Shown here: piece after piece, positions 26,550 through 35,469 of the stretch
Layout of the letters: each line of letters begins with the position of its first letter
Numbering within the stretch: position 1 is the first letter of the stretch
Origin: Pelethousia sp034933245
Lineage (GTDB): Bacteria > Bacillota > Clostridia > Christensenellales > CAG-138
DNA: 64,000 bases
NCBI GenBank assembly: GCA_034933245.1
Contig: JAYFNX010000014.1
Location: forward strand, 84,045-148,044
Direction: 5' to 3'
Program-made: the position numbers and the translations under genes
Notes under the pieces: model-generated
What the model was told of the DNA's origin: nothing
The model's input: only the letters and a program-made list of their open reading frames with translations
The model's database searches: none

Positions 26550-27746
26550 GTGAATAAAAAAGTCTCTAAAATCCTCGCCCTGGCGATGTCTTTTGTGCTG
26601 GTGCTGAGCGTGGCGGGCGTGGCGTTGGCCGACACATTCGTCTCCACCTCAGGCTATGCCTACGCCACGGATGCGGTAACCGTGCGTTCCGGCCCCGGCA
26701 CCAGCTACAGCGTGCTGGGCTATCTAAGCCGGAGTGAACGAGTGGCTATAACCGGCACCGTCAGCAACGGATGGGTTCAAATCCAGCTTCCAAACAACCA
26801 GCTTGGCTATGTGGTCGGTTCGTATTTGAGCAACAGTTATTCCTCGTCCAATGCCTATCCCGTTGTGGTGAACGGCGGCGGCGTTTTTCAAGTGACCACC
26901 AAGGCCCTGAATATCCGTTCCGGCCCGGGCACCAATTACAGCGTCATCGGCGTGCTGAGCAGGGGCGATAGGGTAACCCGCATCAGCCAGAGCGGCAAGT
27001 GGTTTAAGATAACCACCTCCAACGGCTCCGATGCGTGGGTTTCCTCCAAGTATCTATCTAGCGTGGATGGTAGCCCCGTTTATGTTGAGGATACCACCGC
27101 TACAACCCTTTATGCCACCACCGGCGTAAACGTACGCTCCGGCCCCGGCACGAAGTATAGCATCGTTGGCGGTCTCAACCGGGGAGACCGGGTTACCAAG
27201 ATCGGCAGAAGCGGCAACTGGACGAAGATTTCCTGGGCCGGCGGCAGCGCCTATGTCTATACCAAATATCTTCAGTCCTATGCTGCTGGTTCCAGTTGGA
27301 CCCAGCCCTACTACAGCAATTATACCCGCTACGCTGCGGGCCTGCTGAATGTGCGCTCCGGCCCCAGCACCAGCTATAGCATTTTGGGAACCATCGGCCA
27401 GGGGCAGTCCGTAACCTGCGTGGGCACCACGGATAACTGGACCAAAATCCTTTGGGGCAGCAGCTATGGTTATGTATATACCGCCTATCTTTCCAGCAGC
27501 TATTACGGCAACTGGTATTCGGGCTCTTCTTGGGGAACCGATGTGCTTTGGGGCAGCAGTGATGTATATTTGCAAAGCAGCGCTCCCCTCTACTCCACAA
27601 ACAATGCAAGTTCGGTTTACTATGTGACGACCTTATCCCACGGGACCAGCGTTACCCTTGTGAGCGTGGAGAGCAATAACTGGGCCAAGATTCTCTATAA
27701 CGGCGGCATTTACTATACGCCTGCCAGCGCGTTGGCTTATCGATAA
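26550..27746 (+). CDS. Secreted protein with bacterial SH3 (SH3b) repeats
   Basis: 398 residues. A cleavable signal peptide ends near VALADTF (residue ~28). Four clear SH3b repeats follow, each with an N-V/I-R-S-G-P-G/S-T-x-Y-S signature (about residues 44, 126, 192, 266) and an ending such as AYVYTKYLQS; a fifth, degenerate repeat closes the protein. SH3b domains bind cell-wall peptides; no catalytic domain is attached, so it may be a wall-binding or structural exoprotein. The start is GTG with GAAGGAGGG 7 bases upstream. A strong terminator follows, so it is monocistronic. Confidence 0.9.
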   Translation: MNKKVSKILALAMSFVLVLSVAGVALADTFVSTSGYAYATDAVTVRSGPGTSYSVLGYLSRSERVAITGTVSNGWVQIQLPNNQLGYVVGSYLSNSYSSSNAYPVVVNGGGVFQVTTKALNIRSGPGTNYSVIGVLSRGDRVTRISQSGKWFKITTSNGSDAWVSSKYLSSVDGSPVYVEDTTATTLYATTGVNVRSGPGTKYSIVGGLNRGDRVTKIGRSGNWTKISWAGGSAYVYTKYLQSYAAGSSWTQPYYSNYTRYAAGLLNVRSGPSTSYSILGTIGQGQSVTCVGTTDNWTKILWGSSYGYVYTAYLSSSYYGNWYSGSSWGTDVLWGSSDVYLQSSAPLYSTNNASSVYYVTTLSHGTSVTLVSVESNNWAKILYNGGIYYTPASALAYR

Positions 27747-27760
27747 TATTTCTGTCCTTT

Positions 27761-27790
27761 GCGGGAAGCGCATTGCTTCCCGCTTTTTTT
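27761..27790 (+). terminator. Terminator after SH3b-repeat gene
   Basis: GCGGGAAGC and GCTTCCCGC form a 9-bp stem with a 5-base loop, followed by seven T. Confidence 0.92.
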
Positions 27791-27831
27791 GCTTTCCGAT
27801 CATTTTTTCGTCACAAAACGATCATAATTTG

Positions 27832-27860
27832 TTGACATACGCTTTCATATCGGTTATAAA
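27832..27860 (+). promoter_or_regulatory. Promoter of the APC permease gene
   Basis: TTGACA, 17-base spacer, TATAAA: a near-consensus sigma-A promoter about 70 bases upstream of the start. Confidence 0.85.
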
Positions 27861-27932
27861 TAGAGAATATATCATCTTCTGTTTTTTTAACATTTTTATA
27901 AAAAATAGAAAAAATGAAAGGGAATGATTGTA

Positions 27933-29306
27933 ATGGAAACCCAATTGAAAAAGCGATACGGCTTGTTGACGGCTATTTCCATGGTAGTTGGCATCGTTAT
28001 CGGCTCCGGCGTCTTTTTTAAAGCCACCAAAGTGCTGTCCAATACGGGCGGCAGTATGGCGCATAGTCTGCTTACGGTAGGTATCGTAGGCCTGATCATG
28101 ATCATCTGTTCCTATGTGTTTTCCATTCTGGCCACCCGTTATGAAAGGGTGAACGGCATTGTGGATTATGCGGAGGTAGCCTTAGGTAAAACCTATGCAT
28201 ACTATGTGGGCTGGTTTTTAACGCTCATATATTATCCCGCGCTCACCTCCTGCTTGGCATGGGTAAGCGCCCAATATACCTGCATCCTCTTTGGGCTTCC
28301 CGTAGCGGGCAGCGCCCATCTGACCATTGGTGCATTATACCTGGTTGCCAGCTATGTGCTCAATGCTCTCTCGCCCCGGCTTGCGGGTAAGTTCCAGGTT
28401 TCCACCACCATCATTAAGCTCATTCCGTTGGTTTTGATGGCTGTGGTCGGCACGATTGCAGGCCTTATGAACGGCTTGACCATTGAGGCCCTCTCCACTG
28501 CGGGCGCAGGTTTAGCGGATGCCGGAAGCGGTGGCATGCTGGGCGCCATTGTGGCCTTTGCCTTCGCTTATGAGGGCTGGATTATTGCCACCTCCATCAA
28601 TGCTGAGCTCAAGGATTCCAAAAAGAACCTGCCCATGGCTTTGCTTATCGGCGCAATCATCGTGGTGTTGGTCTATCTTGGATACTTCCTGGGTCTCACG
28701 GGCGCTTTGAGCGTTCCTGAAATCGCGGCTGCGGGCGACGATCTGCCCCGGTTTGCTTTCACCAGCCTCTTTGGCAATGTGGCCGGCACGCTGGTTTTCG
28801 TCATCATCGTCATTTCCTGCCTCGGCACAACCAACGGCCTTATGCTGGGATGCTGCCGTGGCTTGTACTCCCTGTCGGTTCGCGGCATGGGCCCCGCTCC
28901 CAAGATTTTCTCTCAGGTGGACCCGGAAACCAATATGCCCACCAACTCCTCCATCTTCGGCCTGCTTATGTGCGGCATCTTCTTCTTCTATTGGCAGGTG
29001 TGCTTCTTTGAGACCCGGGTTCTGGGCTCGCTTAATATTCCTATGCTGCTGAGCTGGGAGCCGGACGAACTGCCCATCATCACCCTGTATGCGGCCTATA
29101 TCCCCATCTTCCTTGTTATGATGAAAAAAGAGCGGGATCTCTCTCCCTTTAAGCGCTTTGTAATGCCCCTGCTGGGTGTTATCAGCTGCCTGTTCATGGT
29201 ATATTGCGCCTTCTATGCCTATAAGATGGACGCGGTATATTATCTGATCGTCTTTGCGGCGATTATGGCCGTGGGCGCGTTCTTCCGCAAGCCCAAGTCC
29301 ATCTAG
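27933..29306 (+). CDS. APC-family amino acid permease
   Basis: 457 residues with about 12 membrane helices. The first helix carries SMVVGIVIGSGVFFKA, the glycine-rich binding motif of the amino acid-polyamine-organocation family; later helices show AFAFAYEGWIIATSINAELKD. It imports or exchanges amino acids across the membrane; the substrate is not readable. The ATG at 27933 is preferred over 27924 because AAAGGG lies 10 bases upstream of it. Own promoter and own terminator: single-gene unit. Confidence 0.9.
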   Translation: METQLKKRYGLLTAISMVVGIVIGSGVFFKATKVLSNTGGSMAHSLLTVGIVGLIMIICSYVFSILATRYERVNGIVDYAEVALGKTYAYYVGWFLTLIYYPALTSCLAWVSAQYTCILFGLPVAGSAHLTIGALYLVASYVLNALSPRLAGKFQVSTTIIKLIPLVLMAVVGTIAGLMNGLTIEALSTAGAGLADAGSGGMLGAIVAFAFAYEGWIIATSINAELKDSKKNLPMALLIGAIIVVLVYLGYFLGLTGALSVPEIAAAGDDLPRFAFTSLFGNVAGTLVFVIIVISCLGTTNGLMLGCCRGLYSLSVRGMGPAPKIFSQVDPETNMPTNSSIFGLLMCGIFFFYWQVCFFETRVLGSLNIPMLLSWEPDELPIITLYAAYIPIFLVMMKKERDLSPFKRFVMPLLGVISCLFMVYCAFYAYKMDAVYYLIVFAAIMAVGAFFRKPKSI

Positions 29307-29323
29307 CAGATTTTTAATTAAAA

Positions 29324-29358
29324 AATAAACCCCGCTTGAAAAGCGGGGCTTATTTTTT
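29324..29358 (+). terminator. Terminator after APC permease
   Basis: CCCCGCTT/AAGCGGGG stem with a 3-base loop, extended by AATAA/TTATT, then TTTTTTTC. Confidence 0.92.
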
Positions 29359-29453
29359 TCTTTTTCTTCGGAATATTCTATGTTATAATCTAACTATGCT
29401 AAGATTTCATCAAACTCTTTTCTTTTTCATTCCCATTCTGGTCCGGAGGTAAT

Positions 29454-31127
29454 ATGGAGCGATCCAAACGCGACCACATCCTATTTTTGGCCGTTATTTC
29501 CTTGTTTCCCTTGGTGTTTATCCTTGTTTCTCTGCTGCTTAGCGGGCGTGAAGAACTGTTGACGGGCCTTAGCGCTATATGGTGTAATATCAATGCCTTT
29601 GTCACGGATGCAACCGCCGTAGGCGGCTTGGCTTCGGCTCTGTTAAACGCAGGGCTTATGGGCATTTTTGCGGTGGTGATCCTTATGCTTGCCCGGGTTC
29701 CCGTTTCCGGGCGGGCCTTGGGGCCGCTTTTCTTAGGCATGGGAGCCGGCATGTTTGGCGCCTCCGTACTTACCGCCATTCCCATTGCCCTTGGCGGCTT
29801 TCTTTATGCTTTCATCCGCAGGGAAGCCCCACCACGCCCCGTGCGCCTTGCCCTCCAATGCTGTACCCTCTCCCCTGCCCTAGCGGCCCTCTATTTCAGC
29901 GCCCCCGGGCGATGCTTTGGCTGTGGGATTCTTCTAGGCGTCCTAGCCGGCTTGGCCATAGGTTTCTGCGCCTTGCCCCTGGCCCTGCATACCTTATCCC
30001 TGCATCAGGGCTTCAACCTATACAGCATGGGGATTCCCCTGGGCGTTCTGGGCCTTCTTTTCTTCGCCGTCCATCGAGAGCTGGTGTTGGTCCCGGAAAA
30101 CTTGGCAAAAGAGTATACGTCCCCTATGCTGATTGGCCAGCCGTCCCCCCTGTTCTTCTATCTGCTCTTCGCCGGTTTTTTTGCGCTTTTGTTAGCGCTG
30201 GGTCTTCTCTTTCACCGTCCGCAAAGCCCCCCTTACACTGCGCTGCTTGCCCATCACGGCCTGGAGGCGGATTTCGCCCTCCATTACGGCATGCCTAACG
30301 TTTTGCTTAATATGGGCCTTATGGGCTTCCTGTTGCTGGTCTATTTCCTGCTTGTGAATGCTCCCTTCAACGGGGTTGCGGCCGGCTCGCTGCTTTGTTC
30401 ATTATGCTGGACAGGCTCAGGCGCGCACCCCCGAAACACGTTCCCCATTCTTTTCGGCTATTGTTTCACCGCGTTGCTGCTGAGCACCCCCCTAAATTCA
30501 CCGGAGCTTGTGATAGGCGCCTGCTTTGCCACCGGTCTTGCGCCCATCAGCGGCCGCTATGGCGGCCTCTACGGCATCCTGGCCGGCACGCTTCACGCCT
30601 TCCTCATGCCCGCGGTGCTTGGTCTGAACGGCGGCTTTAATATGCAGACAGCAGCCTTCGTTTCAGGCGTTGTGGCATTGTTCCTATATCCCCTGCTCCA
30701 CGAGATCTCCCGCAGAAAAAACGAGCGGCAAGAACAGGCGGCCCGATCCGGTGTGGCGGGCGAACTGCTGCACGGCGCCTCCCGCATTGTGGATGGCATA
30801 GACGATGCGCTTGCCCACGTAGAAGCCGATGACCAGGGCCCCCCGGAAACCTCACATGAAGTCCTTTTCCTCCACCTTCGAAACATTCTGGCCTGCATCG
30901 CGGCAATTCTCTTTTTCCTATCTTTACTCCCCTTCGTATCTCATATTCTTCCCGGTAATTATTTGCGATTTGCTGCCTATATTCTAGGCGCCCTGGCTTA
31001 CGGGTCCGAGATTCTGGTACTCACAGATGTCTTCCGCAAGCGGCGTCCTCTAAGGGAAATGCTCATGCCCTATATATTTGGGCTGCTCTATATTGCCCTC
31101 GGGTTTAGCTACCTCCTGGGCCATTAG
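29454..31127 (+). CDS. DUF1576 multi-spanning membrane protein
   Basis: 557 residues, strongly hydrophobic throughout. The first ~420 residues fit DUF1576, with an internal two-fold pattern: FVTDATAVGGLASALLNAGLMG near residue 50 and HYGMPNVLLNMGLMGFLL near 280, suggesting inverted or direct repeats as in transporters. A ~40-residue charged loop (residues ~430-475) is followed by three extra helices at the C-terminus. Function of the family is unknown; transport is only a guess. GGTCCGGAGG precedes the ATG. A terminator follows. Confidence 0.8.
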   Translation: MERSKRDHILFLAVISLFPLVFILVSLLLSGREELLTGLSAIWCNINAFVTDATAVGGLASALLNAGLMGIFAVVILMLARVPVSGRALGPLFLGMGAGMFGASVLTAIPIALGGFLYAFIRREAPPRPVRLALQCCTLSPALAALYFSAPGRCFGCGILLGVLAGLAIGFCALPLALHTLSLHQGFNLYSMGIPLGVLGLLFFAVHRELVLVPENLAKEYTSPMLIGQPSPLFFYLLFAGFFALLLALGLLFHRPQSPPYTALLAHHGLEADFALHYGMPNVLLNMGLMGFLLLVYFLLVNAPFNGVAAGSLLCSLCWTGSGAHPRNTFPILFGYCFTALLLSTPLNSPELVIGACFATGLAPISGRYGGLYGILAGTLHAFLMPAVLGLNGGFNMQTAAFVSGVVALFLYPLLHEISRRKNERQEQAARSGVAGELLHGASRIVDGIDDALAHVEADDQGPPETSHEVLFLHLRNILACIAAILFFLSLLPFVSHILPGNYLRFAAYILGALAYGSEILVLTDVFRKRRPLREMLMPYIFGLLYIALGFSYLLGH

Positions 31128-31143
31128 CCCTTGCAGAATAATA

Positions 31144-31185
31144 CGGCCCGGCGACTTCTGTTTGCGCCGGGCCGATTGTTTTTTT
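31144..31185. terminator. Bidirectional terminator after DUF1576 gene
   Basis: CGGCCCGGCG pairs with CGCCGGGCCG (10 bp), then ATTGTTTTTTT on the plus strand; convergent genes end on both sides. Confidence 0.9.
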
Positions 31186-31207
31186 GCAAAATACGGTTGG
31201 TTCCATT

Positions 31208-32191
31208 TTATCCCACAGGATGCTCGATATCGATGGCGAATAATCCTCCCGCACCGCCGCTATGGAGGAAAAGGATATTGTTGCGCCCGTCAAAATAGCC
31301 CTGCTCACACAACTCCAGGAAGCCCGCAAACGTTTTGCCCGTATATACGGGGTCCAGAATCAGGCCCTCTTTTTCCGCCATGGTACGCATGGCCGCTACG
31401 CCGGCTGCGGAGGGAATGGCATAGCCGGTACCATAGCAATCGTATAGATTTACGCCCTCGGGCCGGATGCGCAGGTCGCTCTCCAGGAGCGTGGCCGCGC
31501 CATTAACCAACTTGGAAACGATGCCGGCAAAATCATCCGGATCAATGACAATGCCTGTAACGCGCATTTGGGGCGCATACAGTAGCGCACCCAGTACCAC
31601 GCCCGCCATGGTGCCGCCGGACCCCGCGCAGCATACCATATCGTCAAAATGCAAGCCAAGGTTGGCCGCCTGCTCGGTTGCCTCCTTTACGCACTCGGCA
31701 TACCCCAAAGAACCAAGGGGTACCGAACCACCCACGGGCACAGAATATGGCTTATGGCCATTCGCCCGCAGTTCTTCGCTGATGCGTTCCATTTCAGCAT
31801 ATACATCCTGATAGGAATCCGTATCCACAAATCGTACATCCGCTCCCAGAAGGTGATTGAGCAGTTGGTTGCCCTTTTGCTCCCAAACGCCCCGCTTTTT
31901 CAGCACAAGGATGCTGGAAAGGCCGAGCTTGTTGCAGCAGGCAGCGGTCAGCATGGCGTGGTTGCTCTGGGCACCGCCGGTGGTTAGGATGGTATCGCAT
32001 CCCTGGGCCAGGGCATCGGCCAGCAGGAATTCCAGCTTGCGCACCTTGTTACCCCCCAGGGCAACGCCCGTCATATCGTCCCGTTTAATATAAACGTTTT
32101 TACCCGTAAGGGCGCTTATATTAGGCAGACGGTGCAGCGGGGTAGGCAATTGGGCCAAGCTTAGACGCGGAAAGGTTGCAATCTCTTTCAT
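31208..32191 (-). CDS. dcyD: D-cysteine desulfhydrase / ACC deaminase-family PLP enzyme
   Basis: 327 residues of the fold-type II PLP family. The PLP lysine lies in GVALGGNKVRKLEFLLADA, and TGGAQSNHAMLTAACC binds the substrate carboxylate, both as in D-cysteine desulfhydrase (DcyD) and ACC deaminase. The phosphate-binding loop is AGSGGTMAGVVLG. D-cysteine desulfhydrase releases pyruvate, ammonia and sulfide; ACC deaminase activity cannot be excluded by sequence alone. The ATG at 32191 follows AAGGGAGGAAACGC. It is next to the NlpC/P60 gene, 40 bases away, same strand. Confidence 0.85.
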   Translation of the reverse strand: MKEIATFPRLSLAQLPTPLHRLPNISALTGKNVYIKRDDMTGVALGGNKVRKLEFLLADALAQGCDTILTTGGAQSNHAMLTAACCNKLGLSSILVLKKRGVWEQKGNQLLNHLLGADVRFVDTDSYQDVYAEMERISEELRANGHKPYSVPVGGSVPLGSLGYAECVKEATEQAANLGLHFDDMVCCAGSGGTMAGVVLGALLYAPQMRVTGIVIDPDDFAGIVSKLVNGAATLLESDLRIRPEGVNLYDCYGTGYAIPSAAGVAAMRTMAEKEGLILDPVYTGKTFAGFLELCEQGYFDGRNNILFLHSGGAGGLFAIDIEHPVG

Positions 32192-32231
32192 TGCGTTTCC
32201 TCCCTTGTTATGGACGTATTCTTATGGTTTA

Positions 32232-33026
32232 TTATAGCGGAAAAATGCTGCCTGCGCAAAGAAAGGTTTCGGCAAGATCATCCCGATAATCTCGGTCGCC
32301 CGGCCGAAGGCTATTGATACAAACACCACCGCTGCTGCCCGCGGCATGAATATATCGCCCGCCCCCAAGATAGATAGCGATATGGCCCGGGAAATACAAT
32401 AGATCGCCAATTTGCAGCCTAGCTCTTGAAATTTCCCGCACGGGGTAGCCGCTTTCCATGCGGGCATTGCGGTAAATCGCCACCCCGCAAAGCAAATAGG
32501 CGGCGTGGCACAGCCCGCTGCAATCCACTCCCGCCGGGGTACGCCCCCCCCAACGGTATTGGCAATGCAGGTAACTTAACGCCTCGTCCGCGATTTTCCC
32601 GCGAAGAACAGCCGCGTCGAATTCCTTGGGCTTTTCCGGCAGGTTCGAAAGGTGGCAGGCGCGTATATATCCCGCCTCCCCGCCGGGTAGCGCCAAGCAG
32701 GCCCAGCCGTTGTTTTCTTGCAGCATGGCCACCCGGCTTCCCTTTGGGAGCGTAAGGCGTGCAGGCGCCTGGTAGCGAGGCGCCGCTAGGACATCCCCCC
32801 AGGACACATGGACCACCTTGTATGCTTCCGCCGCAGGGGCAGGGCCTACATGTCTGGATTCCACATAGCTTTCGTATCCATATTCCATGCGCACCCGAAG
32901 CCAACCGTCCTCCAGTTCTTCCAATATCTCGGCCGTTTGGCCGAACCATGCCTCATCGTCCTGTTCCGCCTGATCGCAAGGTTTACAGAACAGGGGTGCA
33001 TATGGTGAAATAACTTGCAGCGGCAT
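32232..33026 (-). CDS. YkfC-like NlpC/P60 endopeptidase with SH3 domains
   Basis: 264 residues: two SH3b-like segments (about 1-65 and 70-135, the second with LTLPKGSRVAMLQEN) and a C-terminal NlpC/P60 domain with catalytic Cys in AGVDCSGLCHAAY and His in GHIAIYLGGGRYIHA. The layout matches YkfC, a cytoplasmic gamma-D-glutamyl-L-diamino acid endopeptidase that recycles cell-wall peptides. No signal peptide is present with the ATG at 33026, which has AAGGAAGTGAG just upstream; the longer open frame is rejected. Wall-peptide recycling is inferred from family and lack of export signal. Confidence 0.88.
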   Translation of the reverse strand: MPLQVISPYAPLFCKPCDQAEQDDEAWFGQTAEILEELEDGWLRVRMEYGYESYVESRHVGPAPAAEAYKVVHVSWGDVLAAPRYQAPARLTLPKGSRVAMLQENNGWACLALPGGEAGYIRACHLSNLPEKPKEFDAAVLRGKIADEALSYLHCQYRWGGRTPAGVDCSGLCHAAYLLCGVAIYRNARMESGYPVREISRARLQIGDLLYFPGHIAIYLGGGRYIHAAGSSGGVCINSLRPGDRDYRDDLAETFLCAGSIFPL

Positions 33027-33206
33027 TTTCTCACTTCCTTTTTTCGAAATCAACGCAGCGGCATGCGCCCGCGCCTTTTCCATCTTATGCGAGGTAGCTG
33101 CCGCAAAATCATAGAAACCCGTTCTTCTCTTCGCGTCGGTTAAAAAGCGGGGACTGATCGTATACGAAAAAGCAGGGTTGTACACTGTATGCTTCGTTTT
33201 TTTCTC

Positions 33207-33235
33207 TTGTGTCGCGTGAAAAAATGCGGTATGCT
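33207..33235 (+). promoter_or_regulatory. Promoter of the AraC-type regulator gene
   Basis: TTGTGT, 17-base spacer, TATGCT on the plus strand, 24 bases before the start codon region. Confidence 0.55.
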
Positions 33236-33258
33236 GAACAGCAAGGGGAGGTATGCCC

Positions 33259-34095
33259 ATGGAGGAAAGCGCAAAGCGTGGATACTTACACGAAGATTTT
33301 CGCCTTTTTCACATCCGGGATCAAATAGAGCTGGAGCTCAGCTATCATTATCATGAATTTAATAAGGTGGTCATCTTTCTTTCCGGAAATGTCACCTATG
33401 TGGTGGAGGGAAAGGCTTATTTTTTGCAACCTTGGGATATCCTGCTGGTGCCGCATGGGCAGATTCACAGGCCGATTATTGATCCAAGTGAGCCCTATGA
33501 GCGCATCATTCTATGGATGAACACGGATTATTTGCTGAGCCACAGCGCTGAGGACGGAAACTTACTCCAGTGTTTCCACCTGGCCCAGGAGCGAAAGTTT
33601 GCACTTATCCGGCTGGACGCGTCCTTACGGCCAGAGCTTCGGCGCATGCTTTCCGTTTTGGAGGATGCTCTGCACAGCACTGAATTTGCCCATACGTTGC
33701 TGGCAAAGGCTAGTTTTCTACAGCTTGTGGTGGCATTCAACCGCATGGCCCTGCGGGATGCTACCAGCCTCAATCCGGAGACCTACCGCAGTGACCCCAA
33801 GGTGGAGGAAATTCTATCTTATATTAACGAAAATCTGGATACGGACCTTTCCCTAGATGCCATGGCCAGCCGGTTTTATATCAGCAAATCCTATTTAATG
33901 CATCGGTTCAAGGAGCTCACCGGCTGCAGCGCGCATAAATATGTCCGCCAAAAGCGGCTGCTTTGGGCGGCAGAGATGATCCGGGACGGGATTCCTGTAA
34001 TTGAAGCGGGGCAGCGTTGCGGCTTTCGGGATTATTCGGCCTTCCTGCGGGCTTTTAAGCAGGTGTTTGGCATAACGCCCAGCGAAATCGGCTGA
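33259..34095 (+). CDS. AraC-family transcriptional regulator with cupin sensor domain
   Basis: 278 residues. An N-terminal cupin-like effector domain (LSYHYHEFNKVVIFLSGNVTYVVEG) is followed by two AraC helix-turn-helix motifs in the last ~100 residues (DLSLDAMASRFYISKSYLMHRFKELTGCS and ...GQRCGFRDYSAFLRAFKQVFGITPSE in part). It likely senses a small molecule and activates nearby genes; the C_GCAxxG_C_C gene begins 25 bases downstream and the NlpC/P60 gene is divergent. The ATG at 33259 is preferred to 33253 for spacing to AAGGGGAGG. Confidence 0.88.
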   Translation: MEESAKRGYLHEDFRLFHIRDQIELELSYHYHEFNKVVIFLSGNVTYVVEGKAYFLQPWDILLVPHGQIHRPIIDPSEPYERIILWMNTDYLLSHSAEDGNLLQCFHLAQERKFALIRLDASLRPELRRMLSVLEDALHSTEFAHTLLAKASFLQLVVAFNRMALRDATSLNPETYRSDPKVEEILSYINENLDTDLSLDAMASRFYISKSYLMHRFKELTGCSAHKYVRQKRLLWAAEMIRDGIPVIEAGQRCGFRDYSAFLRAFKQVFGITPSEIG

Positions 34096-34120
34096 GCAAA
34101 ACGTACGAAGGAGGGTCTTT

Positions 34121-34567
34121 ATGACAAAACGAGAATTGGCGGAGGCTTATTTCTCCGAAGGGTATAACTGCTGCCAAGCGGTGGTGCTGGCCTTTACGGA
34201 AGAGTTAGGGCTCACAAAAGAGCAGGTTGCCCGCATGGGCTCCTCCTTTGGCGGAGGCGTGGCCCGTTTGCGAGAGATATGCGGCGCGGTAAGCGGCATG
34301 GCAATGACGGCCGGCCTTCATTGCGGCTATGACAGCCCCACGGACCTGGAAGCTAAGGCGGATCATTACCACCGGGTTCGCCTGATGGCCGCCCGTTTTA
34401 AAAAAGAAAACGGCTCCTATGTCTGCCGGGAATTGCTGGCGGCACACCCCCAACCTGCGCCGGAGCCCGGTAAGCCAACCCTCGCCCATAATCCCGCCTG
34501 CGCCAAATTTGTAGGAGACGCAGCCGCTATCCTGGAAGCTGCTTTTCAGGAGGAGGAAAAAAACTAA
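34121..34567 (+). CDS. C_GCAxxG_C_C family redox/metal protein
   Basis: 148 residues matching TIGR01909: YNCCQAVVLAF, SSFGGGVARLREICGAVSGMAMTAGL and later Cys residues (YVCRELLA, NPACAKFV). The conserved cysteines suggest binding of a metal or cluster or a redox role; no reaction is established. The ATG at 34121 follows GAAGGAGGG. Being 25 bases after the AraC gene, it may be its cotranscribed target. A terminator follows. Confidence 0.85.
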   Translation: MTKRELAEAYFSEGYNCCQAVVLAFTEELGLTKEQVARMGSSFGGGVARLREICGAVSGMAMTAGLHCGYDSPTDLEAKADHYHRVRLMAARFKKENGSYVCRELLAAHPQPAPEPGKPTLAHNPACAKFVGDAAAILEAAFQEEEKN

Positions 34568-34578
34568 CGCCCGCATGC

Positions 34579-34624
34579 AAAGCGGCCCGGCCTGTCCCTT
34601 TGGGGCGGGAATGGCCGCTTTTTT
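34579..34624 (+). terminator. Terminator after C_GCAxxG_C_C gene
   Basis: AAAGCGGCC pairs with GGCCGCTTT around a 25-base loop that itself can pair partly, followed by TTTT. Confidence 0.75.
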
Positions 34625-34681
34625 ACCCATCCAAGGTTATTTTAACCGCATTGGAGCCGACGAGGGCGGCAAGGAGGACGC

Positions 34682-35398
34682 ATGGGGATCCGAATTCATA
34701 ACATAGGCGGATATTTGCTCAATAACTACCTGCTTGAAACCCCGGCCGGATGGATCGCCATCGATACGGGGTATCCCCATGGCGAGGCAACTTTTTTGCG
34801 CCGGTTTCAAAAGTTGGCCCCGCTGCATTCTCTGCAATACATTTTTCTAACCCATGCCCACAGCGACCATGCGGGGTTTCTGGCGCGGCTTTTGGAAAAA
34901 ACCAACGCAAACGTAATTCTGCACCCGGCGAGCAACAGGGCTTTACTGGCAGGCGTAAACGACCAGCCGCCGGGCGCGGGGTATCCCAGCCCCATGGCCG
35001 CCCGGATGAGCGCCTGCATAAAGGATCTGTCCTTCCCCCCCGTGCGGGTTGGAAACCGCGCCGTCTTCGTGGCACATGACCGGGAGCAGCCGTTTCAGGC
35101 CATGGGCCTGCCCATCCGCCTGCTTTATCTCCCTGGCCATACGGCTGGCTCCATTGGCCTGTTTTTAGAAGAAACAGGCGCTCTTTTTTGCGGCGATGCG
35201 GCCATGCATACGGTGATCAACCCCGCCCGCCATGCCATCTGGATAGAGGATGCAGCGGAATTCAGCAGGTCTTGGGACAAAATGCTGGCAATTCGGCCCT
35301 CGAAAATTTATCCGTCCCATGGGACGCCCTTCCCACCCCGGGATCTGGAAAAATACCGGCACTTTCTAAAAGGGCGCGAGTTGATACCGCCCCGCTAA
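34682..35398 (+). CDS. MBL-fold metallo-hydrolase (glyoxalase II-like)
   Basis: 238 residues. Metal-binding motif THAHSDHAGF (HxHxDH) near residue 57; a second His in LPGHTAGSIGLFLEETG; the bridging Asp in FCGDAAMH; and a final His in YPSHGTPF. This full set fits an active dinuclear hydrolase of the glyoxalase II/lactonase group. Substrate unknown. AAGGAGGAC lies just before the ATG. Single gene ended by a terminator. Confidence 0.88.
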   Translation: MGIRIHNIGGYLLNNYLLETPAGWIAIDTGYPHGEATFLRRFQKLAPLHSLQYIFLTHAHSDHAGFLARLLEKTNANVILHPASNRALLAGVNDQPPGAGYPSPMAARMSACIKDLSFPPVRVGNRAVFVAHDREQPFQAMGLPIRLLYLPGHTAGSIGLFLEETGALFCGDAAMHTVINPARHAIWIEDAAEFSRSWDKMLAIRPSKIYPSHGTPFPPRDLEKYRHFLKGRELIPPR

Positions 35399-35416
35399 CG
35401 GAATCATAAATGCCAT

Positions 35417-35454
35417 AACAAAGCCGCCTTCCTTGCATAGAAGACGGCTTTGTT
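35417..35454. terminator. Bidirectional terminator
   Basis: AACAAAGCCG pairs with CGGCTTTGTT (10 bp) with further pairing of TTC/GAA inside; convergent MBL and NifX-like genes end on either side. Confidence 0.82.
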
Positions 35455-35469
35455 CAGAAACGCGGAATT

